64,000 nt of DNA, taken from Zafaria ginkgonis (lineage in GTDB: Bacteria; Actinomycetota; Actinomycetes; Actinomycetales; Micrococcaceae). Shown here one piece after another: positions 40,594 to 48,561 of the stretch. Position 1 is the stretch's first letter. Each line of letters starts with the position of its first letter. Where the stretch lies: positions 62,001-126,000 of the forward strand of contig NZ_BAABEO010000015.1 in assembly GCF_039540195.1 (NCBI RefSeq), in the 5' to 3' direction. The notes beneath the pieces were generated by a model. It was given only the letters and a program-made list of their open reading frames with translations. It did no database searches and was not told the DNA's origin. The translations under genes and the position numbers were made by a program.

Positions 40594-40959
40594 TCACTCA
40601 GGGGTTTTGGCGCGCTCCGCGGGGGCCGTTAGCTGCTCGGGGACCACCGTCGCGCCCGCAGCGTGCGACTCGTGGATGGGCAGCTCCGGAACATGGACCG
40701 GTGTCACCGGGCCTTGCAGGACCGCTGACACCATGGCCACCTCTCCGTGAGGGTCGGCGGACCGCAGTTGCGGCTCGGCGGCCAGGAGATGCAGCGCAAG
40801 CTTTTCCTCGGCCTCACGACGGCGGCGGGCGACATCCCGCATCCGGCTAGTCGCGGTCGAGGCTCCAAAGTCCTCGGGCCACGCTACGCGGTCCTGTGAT
40901 TCCATTTTGGCCTCGCTCTTCGGGGATGGCGCGGTCGGGGGGTTTTGCGCATGTCCCAT
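40594..40959 (-). CDS. Hypothetical protein
   Basis: 121 residues, no family recognised. A charged central helix (MRDVARRRREAEEKLALHLL) may form a short coiled coil; the rest is Pro/Ala-rich and probably disordered. The frame continues 60 codons upstream of ATG 40959, but that part is low-complexity and has no start signal. It lies 19 bp before the SRPBCC gene on the same strand. The evidence is position, codon pattern and a modest GGGGG ribosome site. Confidence 0.45.
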   Translation of the reverse strand: MGHAQNPPTAPSPKSEAKMESQDRVAWPEDFGASTATSRMRDVARRRREAEEKLALHLLAAEPQLRSADPHGEVAMVSAVLQGPVTPVHVPELPIHESHAAGATVVPEQLTAPAERAKTPE

Positions 40960-41169
40960 GCCCCCAGCATCCCCCTCCGCGGCGAAACACGGAAGTACCC
41001 CAGCGCACAGTCTTGGACGGGACCGGTTGTTTCCGGTCAGGCCGGGGAGTCCCCGAGCCCGTGGATTCCGCGCCGCCGGACACCCTCCATTCCGCCGCTG
41101 GCCTACCCCGTCACCGCCCGAACCGCGCCCTAGCGGCACTGGGCCTGCAGCCCGGGACGGATCGGGCGG

Positions 41170-41835
41170 CTAGCGTCTTCTGGTACCGGTGGCGGACGGC
41201 CCGCCGCGGGGCAGCCGGGCGGCCAGCGGCACGCGCCAGCCGAAGCGCAGCGAGAGCATCCGCAGCGCAAAGACCGCAACGGCCACCGCCGCCCCGGAGG
41301 GGATGCCGAGCCAGCCGGCCTGGGCCAGCAGCGCCGTGGCCCCGGCCCCGAGCAGCGCCGGTACGGCATAGACGCCGCGCGGGTTGAACAGCTGGGGCAC
41401 CTCGTTGGCCACGACGTCGCGCAGGACCCCGCCGCCGACGGCCGTGGTGACACCCAGGAGCGTGGCGGGGGCCGGGCCCATGCCCGCCTCGAGCGCCTTG
41501 AGCGTGCCGGTGACGCAGAACAGGGCGAGTCCGGCGGCGTCGAACGCCAGCAGTGACCGCCGGTGCCGTTCCACCCGCACCACGTGGAAGTAGACCAGGC
41601 CGGCGGCCAGGATCGGGGGAAGCATGTACACCGGTTGGGCAAAGGCGTTGGGGATCCCCCGGTCCAGGATCAGGTCCCGCACGATGCCCCCGCCAAGCCC
41701 GACGAGGGAACCGAGCAGGAGCGAGCCGACGATGTCGAAGCGGCGGCGGGCGGCGAGCAGGCAGCCGGACACGGCGAAGAAGAAGACCCCGACCAGGTCC
41801 AGCCCGGTCTGGATTCCCGGCAGCAGGTCGGTCAT
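41170..41835 (-). CDS. TRIC/UPF0126 family membrane protein
   Basis: 221 residues with seven predicted helices in two repeats of three plus one. The repeats show in GVFFFAVSGCLLAARRRFD with GSLVGLGGGIVRDLI, and in AALALFCVTGTLKALE with TAVGGGVLRDVVANEVP; the paired GGG-x-x-RD motifs are the UPF0126 hallmark. Prokaryotic TRIC proteins are trimeric monovalent-cation channels. The physiological role in this organism is unknown. The gene stands alone in a 210-bp plus 133-bp intergenic setting. Confidence 0.88.
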   Translation of the reverse strand: MTDLLPGIQTGLDLVGVFFFAVSGCLLAARRRFDIVGSLLLGSLVGLGGGIVRDLILDRGIPNAFAQPVYMLPPILAAGLVYFHVVRVERHRRSLLAFDAAGLALFCVTGTLKALEAGMGPAPATLLGVTTAVGGGVLRDVVANEVPQLFNPRGVYAVPALLGAGATALLAQAGWLGIPSGAAVAVAVFALRMLSLRFGWRVPLAARLPRGGPSATGTRRR

Positions 41836-41968
41836 CGGCCGCGCCCCGGACAGCTGCGGGGCGCCGCGCCGGAAACGCCCCGGCGGGCATCAAGCAAGTG
41901 GAACAAGGCCGGCCTTTCGGGTGGTGGGCGCCCGGTCCGTCCCAGTCTAAGCCGAGGGCAGGGCCCGG

Positions 41969-42406
41969 CTACCCGATGATCCGGCTGCGGATCAGGAAGC
42001 GCTTGCCCTCCGGAGCCTCCACGGAAAAGCCGGAGCCGCGTCCGGGCACCACGTCCACCGTCAGGTGCGTGTGCTTCCAGTACTCGAACTGTTCCCGCGA
42101 CATCCAGAAACCGATCTGTCCCACGCTCGCTGCGCCGTCGTCGTCCACAGGCTCCTCGTGGGCCGGGCCGCCATCCAGGGGGAGGTCGAACACGCCCAGG
42201 AGCACGTCCGATCCCCCGGTCTTGAAGTCGCCTTCGGGAAAGCACATGGGCGAGGAGCCGTCGCAGCAGCCGCCCGACTGGTGGAACATCAGCGGGCCGT
42301 GGCGCTCCCACAGCGTCCGCAGCAGGGCCGTGGCCTCCGGGGAGAGGGCCACCCGGGAGAACTCCTCACCCTCGATGGCCGGCCGCGCGTCGATCCTGGC
42401 GCCCAT
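41969..42406 (-). CDS. DUF779 domain-containing protein
   Basis: 145 residues. The body follows DUF779: a helical start ATALLRTLWERHGPLMFHQS, then GGCCDGSSPMC, with three cysteines that could hold a metal, then GFWMSREQFEYWKHTHLTVD. Function unknown; in many actinobacteria and proteobacteria it is encoded beside an acetaldehyde dehydrogenase, as here. AGGAGG lies before ATG 42406. It is downstream of the dehydrogenase, with a perfect 18-bp hairpin in the 90-bp gap, so it is probably made at a different level from the same transcript. Confidence 0.88.
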   Translation of the reverse strand: MGARIDARPAIEGEEFSRVALSPEATALLRTLWERHGPLMFHQSGGCCDGSSPMCFPEGDFKTGGSDVLLGVFDLPLDGGPAHEEPVDDDGAASVGQIGFWMSREQFEYWKHTHLTVDVVPGRGSGFSVEAPEGKRFLIRSRIIG

Positions 42407-42437
42407 TCCTACCTCCTGGGGGTTTGGCGATGAATGC

Positions 42438-42489
42438 TGCCGGGGAAGTGCACGCCTGGGCGGTTCCCGAAGCGTGCACTTCCCCGGCA
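42438..42489. repeat. Perfect 18-bp inverted repeat between aldehyde dehydrogenase and DUF779 genes
   Basis: TGCCGGGGAAGTGCACGC (42438-42455) and its exact complement (42472-42489) flank 16 nt. It begins 8 bp after the dehydrogenase stop (minus strand). No T-run follows. It is probably an mRNA-stabilising hairpin or partial terminator within the operon. Confidence 0.7.
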
Positions 42490-42496
42490 AGGCAGG

Positions 42497-44020
42497 TTAG
42501 AAGAAGCCGAGCGCGTCCGGGGAGTAGGACACCAGCAGGTTCTTGGTCTGCTGGTAGTGGTCCAGCATCATCAGGTGCGTCTCGCGCCCGATGCCGGAGG
42601 ACTTGTACCCGCCGAACGCGGCGTGGGCCGGGTAGGCGTGGTAGTTGTTCACCCAGACGCGGCCGGCCTGGATCTCGCGCCCCGCCTGGTAGGCCACGGA
42701 GCCGTTGCGGCTCCACACGCCCGCGCCGAGCCCGTAAAGGGTGTCGTTGGCGGTCTTGATCGCGTCCGCGTACTCGCCGAAGCGGGTCACCGAGACCACG
42801 GGGCCGAAGATCTCCTCCTGGAAGATGCGCATGGAGTTGTCGCCCTCGAAGATGGTCGGCTGCACGTAGTAGCCGCCGGCCAGGTCTCCACCCAACTCGG
42901 CGCGGCCGCCGCCGGTGAGGACCTTAGCGCCCTCCTGCTTGCCGATGTCGATGTAGGAAAGGATCTTCTCCAGCTGGTCGTTGGAGGCCTGGGCGCCCAT
43001 CATGGTGGCCGTGTCCAGCGGGTTGCCCTGGACGATCCGCTGCGTGCGGGCGACCGCGTCGCCGAGGAACCTGTCGTAGATCGAGTCCTGGATCAGCGCC
43101 CGCGACGGGCAGGTGCAGACTTCGCCCTGGTTCAGCGCGAAGAGCGTGAAGCCTTCCTGCGCCTTGTCGTAGAACGCGTCGTTGGCGTCGGCGACGTCCT
43201 CGAAGAAGATGTTCGGGCTCTTGCCGCCGAGCTCCAGGGTCACCGGGATCAGGTTTTCGGAGGCGTACTGCATGATCAGCCGGCCGGTGGTGGTTTCGCC
43301 GGTGAACGCGATCTTGCGAATGCGCTTGCTGGAGGCCAGCGGCTTGCCCGCCTCCAGCCCGAAGCCGTTGACGATGTTCAGCACGCCGGCCGGCAGCAGG
43401 TCGCCGACCAGTTCGGCGAGCACCAGGATGGACACCGGCGTCTGCTCCGCCGGCTTGAGCACGACGGCGTTGCCCGCCGCCAGCGCGGGCGCCAGCTTCC
43501 ACACGGCCATCAGGATCGGGAAGTTCCACGGGATGATCTGCCCGACCACGCCCAGCGGCTCGTGGAAGTGGTAGGCGGTGGTGCTGTCGTCGATCTGGGA
43601 CAGCGTGCCCTCCTGGGCGCGGATGGCTCCTGCGTAGTAGCGGAAGTGGTCGATCGCCAGCGGCAGGTCCGCGTTCAGCGTCTCCCGCACCGCCTTGCCG
43701 TTGTCCCAGGTCTCGGCGACCGCCAGCAGCTCCAGGTTCGCCTCCATGCGGTCGGCGATCTTGTTCAGGATGACGGCGCGCTCGGCCGCGGAGGTGCGGC
43801 CCCACGCCGGGGCCGCACCGTGCGCCGCGTCCAGGGCCGCGTCGATGTCCTCGGCGGTGCCGCGGGCGACCTCGGTGAAGACCTGCCCGGTGACCGGGGT
43901 GACGTTCTCGAAGTACCGGCCCTTGAGCGGGGCCTTCCATTCGCCGCCGATGTAGTGGTCGTAGCGCGGCTTGAAGGTGATCAGCGATCCCTCGGTGCCG
44001 GGGTTGGCGTAGACGGTCAT
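42497..44020 (-). CDS. exaC: Aldehyde dehydrogenase (ExaC/AldB, acetaldehyde dehydrogenase II type)
   Basis: 507 residues. Beginning MTVYANPGTEGSLITFKPRY is characteristic of the AldB/ExaC group. Cofactor and catalytic motifs: IPWNFPILMAVWKLAPALAA, Glu in LELGGKSPNIFF, Cys in NQGEVCTCPSR. It oxidises acetaldehyde or short aldehydes to acids with NAD+. The DUF779 protein is encoded behind it, and the GAF-type regulator at 46088-47410 lies upstream on the same strand. It is not part of the alkylphenol cluster. The enzyme is about 25% different in length or motif detail from the CreC-like protein, so the two are not recent copies. Confidence 0.9.
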   Translation of the reverse strand: MTVYANPGTEGSLITFKPRYDHYIGGEWKAPLKGRYFENVTPVTGQVFTEVARGTAEDIDAALDAAHGAAPAWGRTSAAERAVILNKIADRMEANLELLAVAETWDNGKAVRETLNADLPLAIDHFRYYAGAIRAQEGTLSQIDDSTTAYHFHEPLGVVGQIIPWNFPILMAVWKLAPALAAGNAVVLKPAEQTPVSILVLAELVGDLLPAGVLNIVNGFGLEAGKPLASSKRIRKIAFTGETTTGRLIMQYASENLIPVTLELGGKSPNIFFEDVADANDAFYDKAQEGFTLFALNQGEVCTCPSRALIQDSIYDRFLGDAVARTQRIVQGNPLDTATMMGAQASNDQLEKILSYIDIGKQEGAKVLTGGGRAELGGDLAGGYYVQPTIFEGDNSMRIFQEEIFGPVVSVTRFGEYADAIKTANDTLYGLGAGVWSRNGSVAYQAGREIQAGRVWVNNYHAYPAHAAFGGYKSSGIGRETHLMMLDHYQQTKNLLVSYSPDALGFF

Positions 44021-44131
44021 GGCAACTCCCTTGTTGTCGGCTGACGGCGTGGGCCGTGGTGTTTCGGGGCCGGAACCCTTACCGAGAGGCTATGCCGGGC
44101 GAGGTTGCATCCGGGTTGCATCGGGCCACTT

Positions 44132-44151
44132 CCGGGCTTGGCAGGGCCCGG
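44132..44151 (-). terminator. Possible hairpin after the binding-protein gene
   Basis: CCGGGC (44132-44137) and GCCCGG (44146-44151) flank 8 nt, 13 bp after the stop of the substrate-binding protein on the minus strand. It is short and GC-only with no T-run. It may separate that gene from the dehydrogenase downstream. Confidence 0.35.
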
Positions 44152-44163
44152 CGCCGCGGATCC

Positions 44164-45354
44164 TCAGCCCCTGATGTCAGCCCACGCCTGCGCCCAGGCC
44201 GAATAGTCGGTGCATTCGGCGTTGTTCCGCCCGTCGAGGCACTTCTTCACGGGAGTGGTCCAGAACCAGATCCGCTCCGCGTAGGCCTCGTCCCCGGCGT
44301 GGTAGCTCTGGCAGTGGTTGGGGTCCTGGGTGAGTTCGCAGGCCTTGGGATTGGCCGGCGCCTCTCCGAAGGATTCGGCGACCTGCGCGTTGACCTCGGG
44401 GCTGGCGATGTGGTCCAGCCACAGGTAGGCGCAGTTCGGGTGCTCCGTCCCGGCCCCGATCATCCAGGTGTCGGACCAGCCGGTGCCCCCCTCGGACGGG
44501 AGGATGGCCTCCACGTCGGCGCCCTGGGACTTGGCGACGTTGGCGATCACCTGCCAGGAGGTGCCGACCACCGTGCTGCCGGAGGAGAACGCCTGGACCG
44601 CTATGGCGTAGTCGGACCAGTACTGGCCGATGTTCTCGCGCTGGGCCTTGAGCAGGTCCACGGCGGCGGCCAGTTGGGCCTGGTCCAGGGCGTACGGGTG
44701 GGTGATGCCCAGTTCGGGCCGGTGCTTCATGAGGTACAGGGCCGCGTCGGCGATGTACATCGGCGAGTCGTAGGCGGTCACCTTGCCCTTGTGCTTGGCG
44801 GCGTCGTCGAACACCGCGGACCAGGAGGCGGGCGCCGGTTCCACCAGGTCCGCGCGGTACATCAGCAGGTTTGCGCCCCAGCCGTGCGGCATCCCGTAGT
44901 GGACGCCGTCGACCGTGTTCCACTGGCGGTCTCGCAGGAAGGGGTAGATGTCGCCGTAGTTCTCCAGCAGGTCCACGTTCACCGGCTGCACGTCCCCACC
45001 GGTGATCAGCCGCAGCGAGGCGTCCCCGGAGGCGGAGACGACGTCGTACTGCCCGCTGCCCATGAGCGTGACGGCCTCATCGGACGTTCCGAACGTCGTG
45101 ACGGTGACCTGGCATCCGGTGGCTTCCTCGAACGGAGTCACCCAGTTCAGGTCGGGGTTGTTGCTGCCGTCCTCGGCGTAGCCGGGCCAGGCCAGGACGG
45201 ACAGCTGTCCTTCCCCCGCACCGATCTCCGTCTTGATGGCCGCGGCGGGACTGCTGGACTCCCCGCCCCCGGTGGAGGTGTCGCAGGCGGCGAGCGCCAG
45301 ACCCGCGGCGGCGAGCGCGGCAGCCACCCGCAGCGGCCGGCGGATCCGTTGCAT
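44164..45354 (-). CDS. ABC transporter substrate-binding lipoprotein (polyamine PotD-like)
   Basis: 396 residues. A basic start, a hydrophobic segment and lipobox LALAAC (Cys24) mark an exported lipoprotein. The mature part follows the SBP_bac_8/PotD pattern: LSVLAWPGYAEDG, TGCQVTVTTFGTSDEAVTLM, QYDVVSASGDASLRLI. AAGGAGGG precedes ATG 45354. Normally such a protein delivers spermidine/putrescine or an amino-acid-like solute to two permeases and an ATPase. Here no permease gene is present, and the only ATPase-related gene (just upstream) lacks its ATPase domain. The system is therefore incomplete or borrows partners from elsewhere. Confidence 0.88.
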   Translation of the reverse strand: MQRIRRPLRVAAALAAAGLALAACDTSTGGGESSSPAAAIKTEIGAGEGQLSVLAWPGYAEDGSNNPDLNWVTPFEEATGCQVTVTTFGTSDEAVTLMGSGQYDVVSASGDASLRLITGGDVQPVNVDLLENYGDIYPFLRDRQWNTVDGVHYGMPHGWGANLLMYRADLVEPAPASWSAVFDDAAKHKGKVTAYDSPMYIADAALYLMKHRPELGITHPYALDQAQLAAAVDLLKAQRENIGQYWSDYAIAVQAFSSGSTVVGTSWQVIANVAKSQGADVEAILPSEGGTGWSDTWMIGAGTEHPNCAYLWLDHIASPEVNAQVAESFGEAPANPKACELTQDPNHCQSYHAGDEAYAERIWFWTTPVKKCLDGRNNAECTDYSAWAQAWADIRG

Positions 45355-45439
45355 CGTCGGTTCCCTCCTTGGGTGCGGAGCGCTTCCCAGCGGCGCCGCG
45401 GTCCCGAGGCGCACCTGCGGGCGGCCCCGCGCGGAGCGC

Positions 45440-45904
45440 CTATCCCCCCGGCAGCCAGGCGACCGCCGATTCGGGCCAGGTGACGTCGACGGTGCTGCCC
45501 AGCAGTTCGGTCTCGGCGGGCAGGTCCGCCAGGACCACGACGGCGGGGCCGTCCTCCGGCTGCACCCGCACCTGCGTTGCGCGCCCCACGTAGGCCAGGG
45601 CGGTGACGGTTCCGGACAGGATGGGGCCTCCCGGCGGACTGGCGGCGGTGCCGGCCGTGCGCCAGTGGACCAGCATCCGTTCGGGGTGGACCGCGAACGC
45701 CTGCTCCCGTCCGTGGAAGCGCCGTCCCGCGGCGGCGTCGAAGATGTTGGAGGTGCCCGTGCCGCACCCGAACCCGGCCTTGCCGGGTCCGCGCAGCCGA
45801 AGGTCCCGCACGGGTGCGCCGGCCGTGCGGCCATCTGCCGGACGGCCATCGCTCGGACGGTCCCCGAAAGGCACCGTATCTTTCACTGTTTCCGTTACTG
45901 TCAC
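45440..45904 (-). pseudogene. TOBE-domain remnant of a PotA-type ABC ATPase
   Basis: 154 residues, starting at GTG 45904 after GGGGAG. The first ~40 residues are polar. From GTGTSNIFDAAAG onward it matches the part of PotA-type ATPases that follows the ATPase domain: GTSN, then AFAVHPERMLVHW, then a TOBE barrel with SGTVTALAYVGRATQVRVQ. Walker A, Walker B and the LSGGQ signature are all absent, so it cannot hydrolyse ATP. The most likely explanation is an in-frame internal deletion that fused the original N-terminus to the tail. It may still be translated. It lies 85 bp upstream of the binding-protein gene. Confidence 0.7.
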
Positions 45905-46049
45905 GTCTCTCCCCCGGAGCCGGATCCCGCGGCCCGTAGGGGCCAATGGTGTGCGCCACGCTAGTACCGGGCGCACGGGCTGCCTAGGGGGCTGGCATAC
46001 TCGCTTTTCGGGCGGGGGTACTTGGATTCGGCTCTGCGAGTTCGGCCAA

Positions 46050-46105
46050 GCGGATTCGGCTATGCGGATTGGGCTAGGCGGATTCGGCTAGGCGGATTCG
46101 GCTTC
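46050..46105. repeat. Four tandem 14-bp repeats at the 3' end of the GAF regulator gene
   Basis: Units GCGGATTCGGCTAT, GCGGATTGGGCTAG, GCGGATTCGGCTAG and GCGGATTCGGCTTC run head to tail from 46050 to 46105, with a weaker copy before them (46024-46049). The third unit contains the regulator's stop codon (46088-46090) and the fourth codes for its last residues (AESA). It looks like slippage-generated repetition spreading out of the gene end. Confidence 0.75.
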
Positions 46106-47410
46106 CAGCCGCTCCAGCCGGGCCACCAGCACGGACCGGCGCGGGGACCGCGCCGGCAGGATCCGCAGGGCCGTGCGCAGCGCGTCCTCGTCGTCGGCGG
46201 CCTCCGGCAGGGCGAGGTAGCCCATAAGCGCCTCCGCGCCGGCGTCCTGCAGCATGGCTTGGCGCAGCCCGTTGCCGACCTCCGCGCGCAGTTCCTCGAT
46301 GCCGGGTGCCACCGAGCGCGGCAGGACCGGGCCGGCGTAGGCCGCCAGCGCCCGGCGGTGCCGCCCGCGCCCCACCAGCTCCAGCACGGCACGCGCATCC
46401 AGGTCCACCGGGCAGCCCAGGCGGTAGGGCCGGGACAGCGGGCCCAACTCCGCGAAACCCGCAGCGGCCAGGACCCGGCGCAGCCGCACCATCTCGGGGC
46501 GCAGCGTCGCCGCCTGCGCGGGGTCCCCGTAGAGCCTCAGGGCCAGCTCGTCCGCGCCGAGGCCGGCCGGGTTCCAGGCCAGCAGGGCCATGATTTCCGC
46601 GTGCCGGTTGCCCAGCGCCAGGTCCCGCCCCGCGGCGGCCAGGGTGCCGCCGTCGTGCCCCAGCACCGACAAACGGACGGCGCCGTTTCCAGGCTCCCTG
46701 TGCGCCGTCCGGCGGGCGGCGGCCGGCGCGGGGGCTCTGTGGGCCAGGCCGGCTGCGAGCCGCTGCAGGCGTATTTCGGCCTCGGCGGCGGCAACGGCCG
46801 CCCGCACCAGGGACAGGCTGTGGGTGGAGACCGCCTCGGATCCGCCGGTCAGGTCGACCACCCCGATCACCTCCCCGGTGGCGGGGTCGCGCAGGGGGAC
46901 CGCGCTGCAGCTCCAGTGATGCGCGGTGGGGCTGAAGTGTTCGGCCCCGCTGATCTGGACGCCCAGGCCGGTGGCCAGTGCCGTCCCTGGGGCGGAGGTT
47001 CCGACGGCGCGTTCGGACCAGTCGGCCCCCGGCTCGAAGGCCATGGTCGCGGCACGGCGGCGGGCGGCGGCATCACCCTCCACCCACAGCAGGCGTCCGG
47101 CCGCGTCGCCGACGGCAGTGATCAGGCCGGTGTCGCGGGCGGGATCGACCAGCAGCCGTTCCAGGACGGGCAGCGCGACGGCGAGCGGGTGGGCGGCGCG
47201 GTAGGCCTCCAGTTCGCCCGCGCCGAGCCCCTGCAGCGGAGCGGCACGGGCGGGATCGGGCAGGAAGCCCAAGGAGCGCAGCCAGGAATCCCGGACCACG
47301 GGACGCAGCCCGGACAGCGCGGCGGGCGGGGCCTCCGGCGGGCCCGAACCCAGCACCCCGTGCGCGTCGAGGGCACGCCGCTGCAGCGTCCGCGAGGCGG
47401 GCGAGATCAT
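46088..47410 (-). CDS. GAF-domain regulator with SARP/OmpR-like winged helix
   Basis: 440 residues. The N-terminal part (VVRDSWLRSLGF, then PVLERLLVDPARDTGLITAV) resembles the GAF sensor of AcoR-type activators; it holds VPLRDPATGEVIGVVDLTGG. There is no AAA+ ATPase domain and no Fis-type HTH. Instead LALGNRHAEIMALLAW followed by DELALRLYGDPAQAATLRPE and VRLRRVL looks like a SARP/OmpR winged helix. The C-terminal helical part may be a BTAD-like domain. It lies upstream of the acetaldehyde dehydrogenase genes, which AcoR-like proteins often control. ATG 47410 is chosen because GAGG lies six bases upstream. Confidence 0.78.
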   Translation of the reverse strand: MISPASRTLQRRALDAHGVLGSGPPEAPPAALSGLRPVVRDSWLRSLGFLPDPARAAPLQGLGAGELEAYRAAHPLAVALPVLERLLVDPARDTGLITAVGDAAGRLLWVEGDAAARRRAATMAFEPGADWSERAVGTSAPGTALATGLGVQISGAEHFSPTAHHWSCSAVPLRDPATGEVIGVVDLTGGSEAVSTHSLSLVRAAVAAAEAEIRLQRLAAGLAHRAPAPAAARRTAHREPGNGAVRLSVLGHDGGTLAAAGRDLALGNRHAEIMALLAWNPAGLGADELALRLYGDPAQAATLRPEMVRLRRVLAAAGFAELGPLSRPYRLGCPVDLDARAVLELVGRGRHRRALAAYAGPVLPRSVAPGIEELRAEVGNGLRQAMLQDAGAEALMGYLALPEAADDEDALRTALRILPARSPRRSVLVARLERLEAESA

Positions 47411-47626
47411 GCGCATCCTCAAGCACCATCCAGTGTCGGGCCGGGGCGGCGGGGTCATGGTCCAGTGGTTGTTATGGCCAGTGGCGTGGACCACAGTCTA
47501 GGCAGGCATGCCGCCCCTCGGGAAGGGGCGCGCCCGGGTCCCCGGGCTTCCCTTGGCAGCGCCCGCGCCCGGTGCCAGAGTGGGAGGGTCGCGGGCGGGG
47601 CTGGGCCCGCCTCGCCTAGCAAAAAA

Positions 47627-47664
47627 CCACCCAGCAAGAATCCACCCAGCGGGATCCACCCAGC
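47627..47664. repeat. Three CCACCCAGC direct repeats before the VOC gene
   Basis: CCACCCAGC occurs at 47627-47635, 47642-47650 and 47656-47664, 15 and 14 bp apart, ending 15 bp before the VOC gene start. The spacing is more than one helical turn, so a repeated protein site is not obvious. It may be a chance slippage repeat in the leader. Confidence 0.5.
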
Positions 47665-47679
47665 GAAAGGAACGGCACG

Positions 47680-48123
47680 ATGGGCCGCATGATCTTCGTT
47701 AACCTCCCCACCCAGGACCTCTCCGCGTCGGACAGGTTCTATTCGGCCATGGGCTTCGAAAGGAACTCCGCATTCTCCGACGAGAACGCGACGGCATGGA
47801 TGATCACCCCGGACATTTGGGTCATGTCCCTTGCCGACGGGTTCTACAAGACCTTCCTGCGCAACGACGACGCCCCGGGCTACGGGCAGGGCGTGCGCGA
47901 GACGCTGACCTGCATCAGTTGCGATTCCTCCGCCGAGGTCGACGACCTCGCCCGGCGGGCGGCGGACACCGGCGGCGCCGTCTACCGCGCGCCGGAGGAG
48001 GTCATGCCGGGGATGTATGCCGGGGCGGTCACCGATCCCGACGGGCACGTGTGGGAATTGGTCTGGATGCAATCCCCGGGCGGCGGCGACGCACAGGTGC
48101 CCACCGAGGAATCCGGGGAATAG
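47680..48123 (+). CDS. VOC (glyoxalase/dioxygenase fold) family protein
   Basis: 147 residues of the vicinal-oxygen-chelate fold, with paired beta-alpha-beta-beta-beta modules. IFVNLPTQDLSASDRFYSAM begins the first module and TDPDGHVWELVW ends the second; the His and Glu there fit a metal site only partly, so it may be a binding protein rather than an enzyme. AAAGGAACGG precedes the ATG. It is divergent from the GAF-regulator gene over a 269-bp gap. No substrate can be given. Confidence 0.83.
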   Translation: MGRMIFVNLPTQDLSASDRFYSAMGFERNSAFSDENATAWMITPDIWVMSLADGFYKTFLRNDDAPGYGQGVRETLTCISCDSSAEVDDLARRAADTGGAVYRAPEEVMPGMYAGAVTDPDGHVWELVWMQSPGGGDAQVPTEESGE

Positions 48124-48152
48124 GCGTCCGGACGGGTGCATCCAGGCCTAGA

Positions 48153-48452
48153 TCAGGCGCGGTAGTCCGCGCAGGCCTCGTTGGAGCAGCCGGCGTCGCG
48201 CGGCAGCCAGCCGCCGGCGCCCTCGGACGCCTTGTCCTCGTGCCCTTTGTCCTCGTGCCCCTTGTGGCCCCCGGCATTCTTGTGGTCCGCAGGTTCCTTG
48301 CGCCCCTTGGTTTCCTGGTGTTCCGCGGCTTCTTGGCGTTCCGCGGTTTCCTGGTACTCCCAGCGCACGTGCCGGTGCTGGCCGCAGAGCGAGCACGAGG
48401 GTGCAAGGTAGGTGGATTTCTCGCTTTCCGCATACAGGCGGTAGTCGCCCAT
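48153..48452 (-). CDS. Small Cys-pair protein with a charged repeat region
   Basis: 99 residues. The N-terminal SCSLCGQHRH and C-terminal CSNEACADY carry cysteines that could together form a zinc ribbon. Between them is a hydrophilic stretch rich in His, Glu and Lys, including KGHEDKGHEDK; the DNA there shows a 15-18-bp tandem repeat. No family was recognised. It starts MGDYRLYAE after GGGAGGGAACC and is convergent with the VOC gene (29 bp apart). Possibly a metal-binding or RNA-associated small protein. Confidence 0.6.
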   Translation of the reverse strand: MGDYRLYAESEKSTYLAPSCSLCGQHRHVRWEYQETAERQEAAEHQETKGRKEPADHKNAGGHKGHEDKGHEDKASEGAGGWLPRDAGCSNEACADYRA

Positions 48453-48561
48453 GGTTCCCTCCCGGGTCTAAACGGTAGCGCCACTCTACGCCGGGCCCCC
48501 GGAGCTTGGAACCCTGGACGGGACCCCGTGGACAGGGGGCGGACAAGGGGTGGAGGGAGGG

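Noticed and set aside
41170..41835. Membrane protein gene as a part of the SRPBCC operon
   Set aside because: A 210-bp gap without a shared signal separates it, and the family is normally monocistronic.
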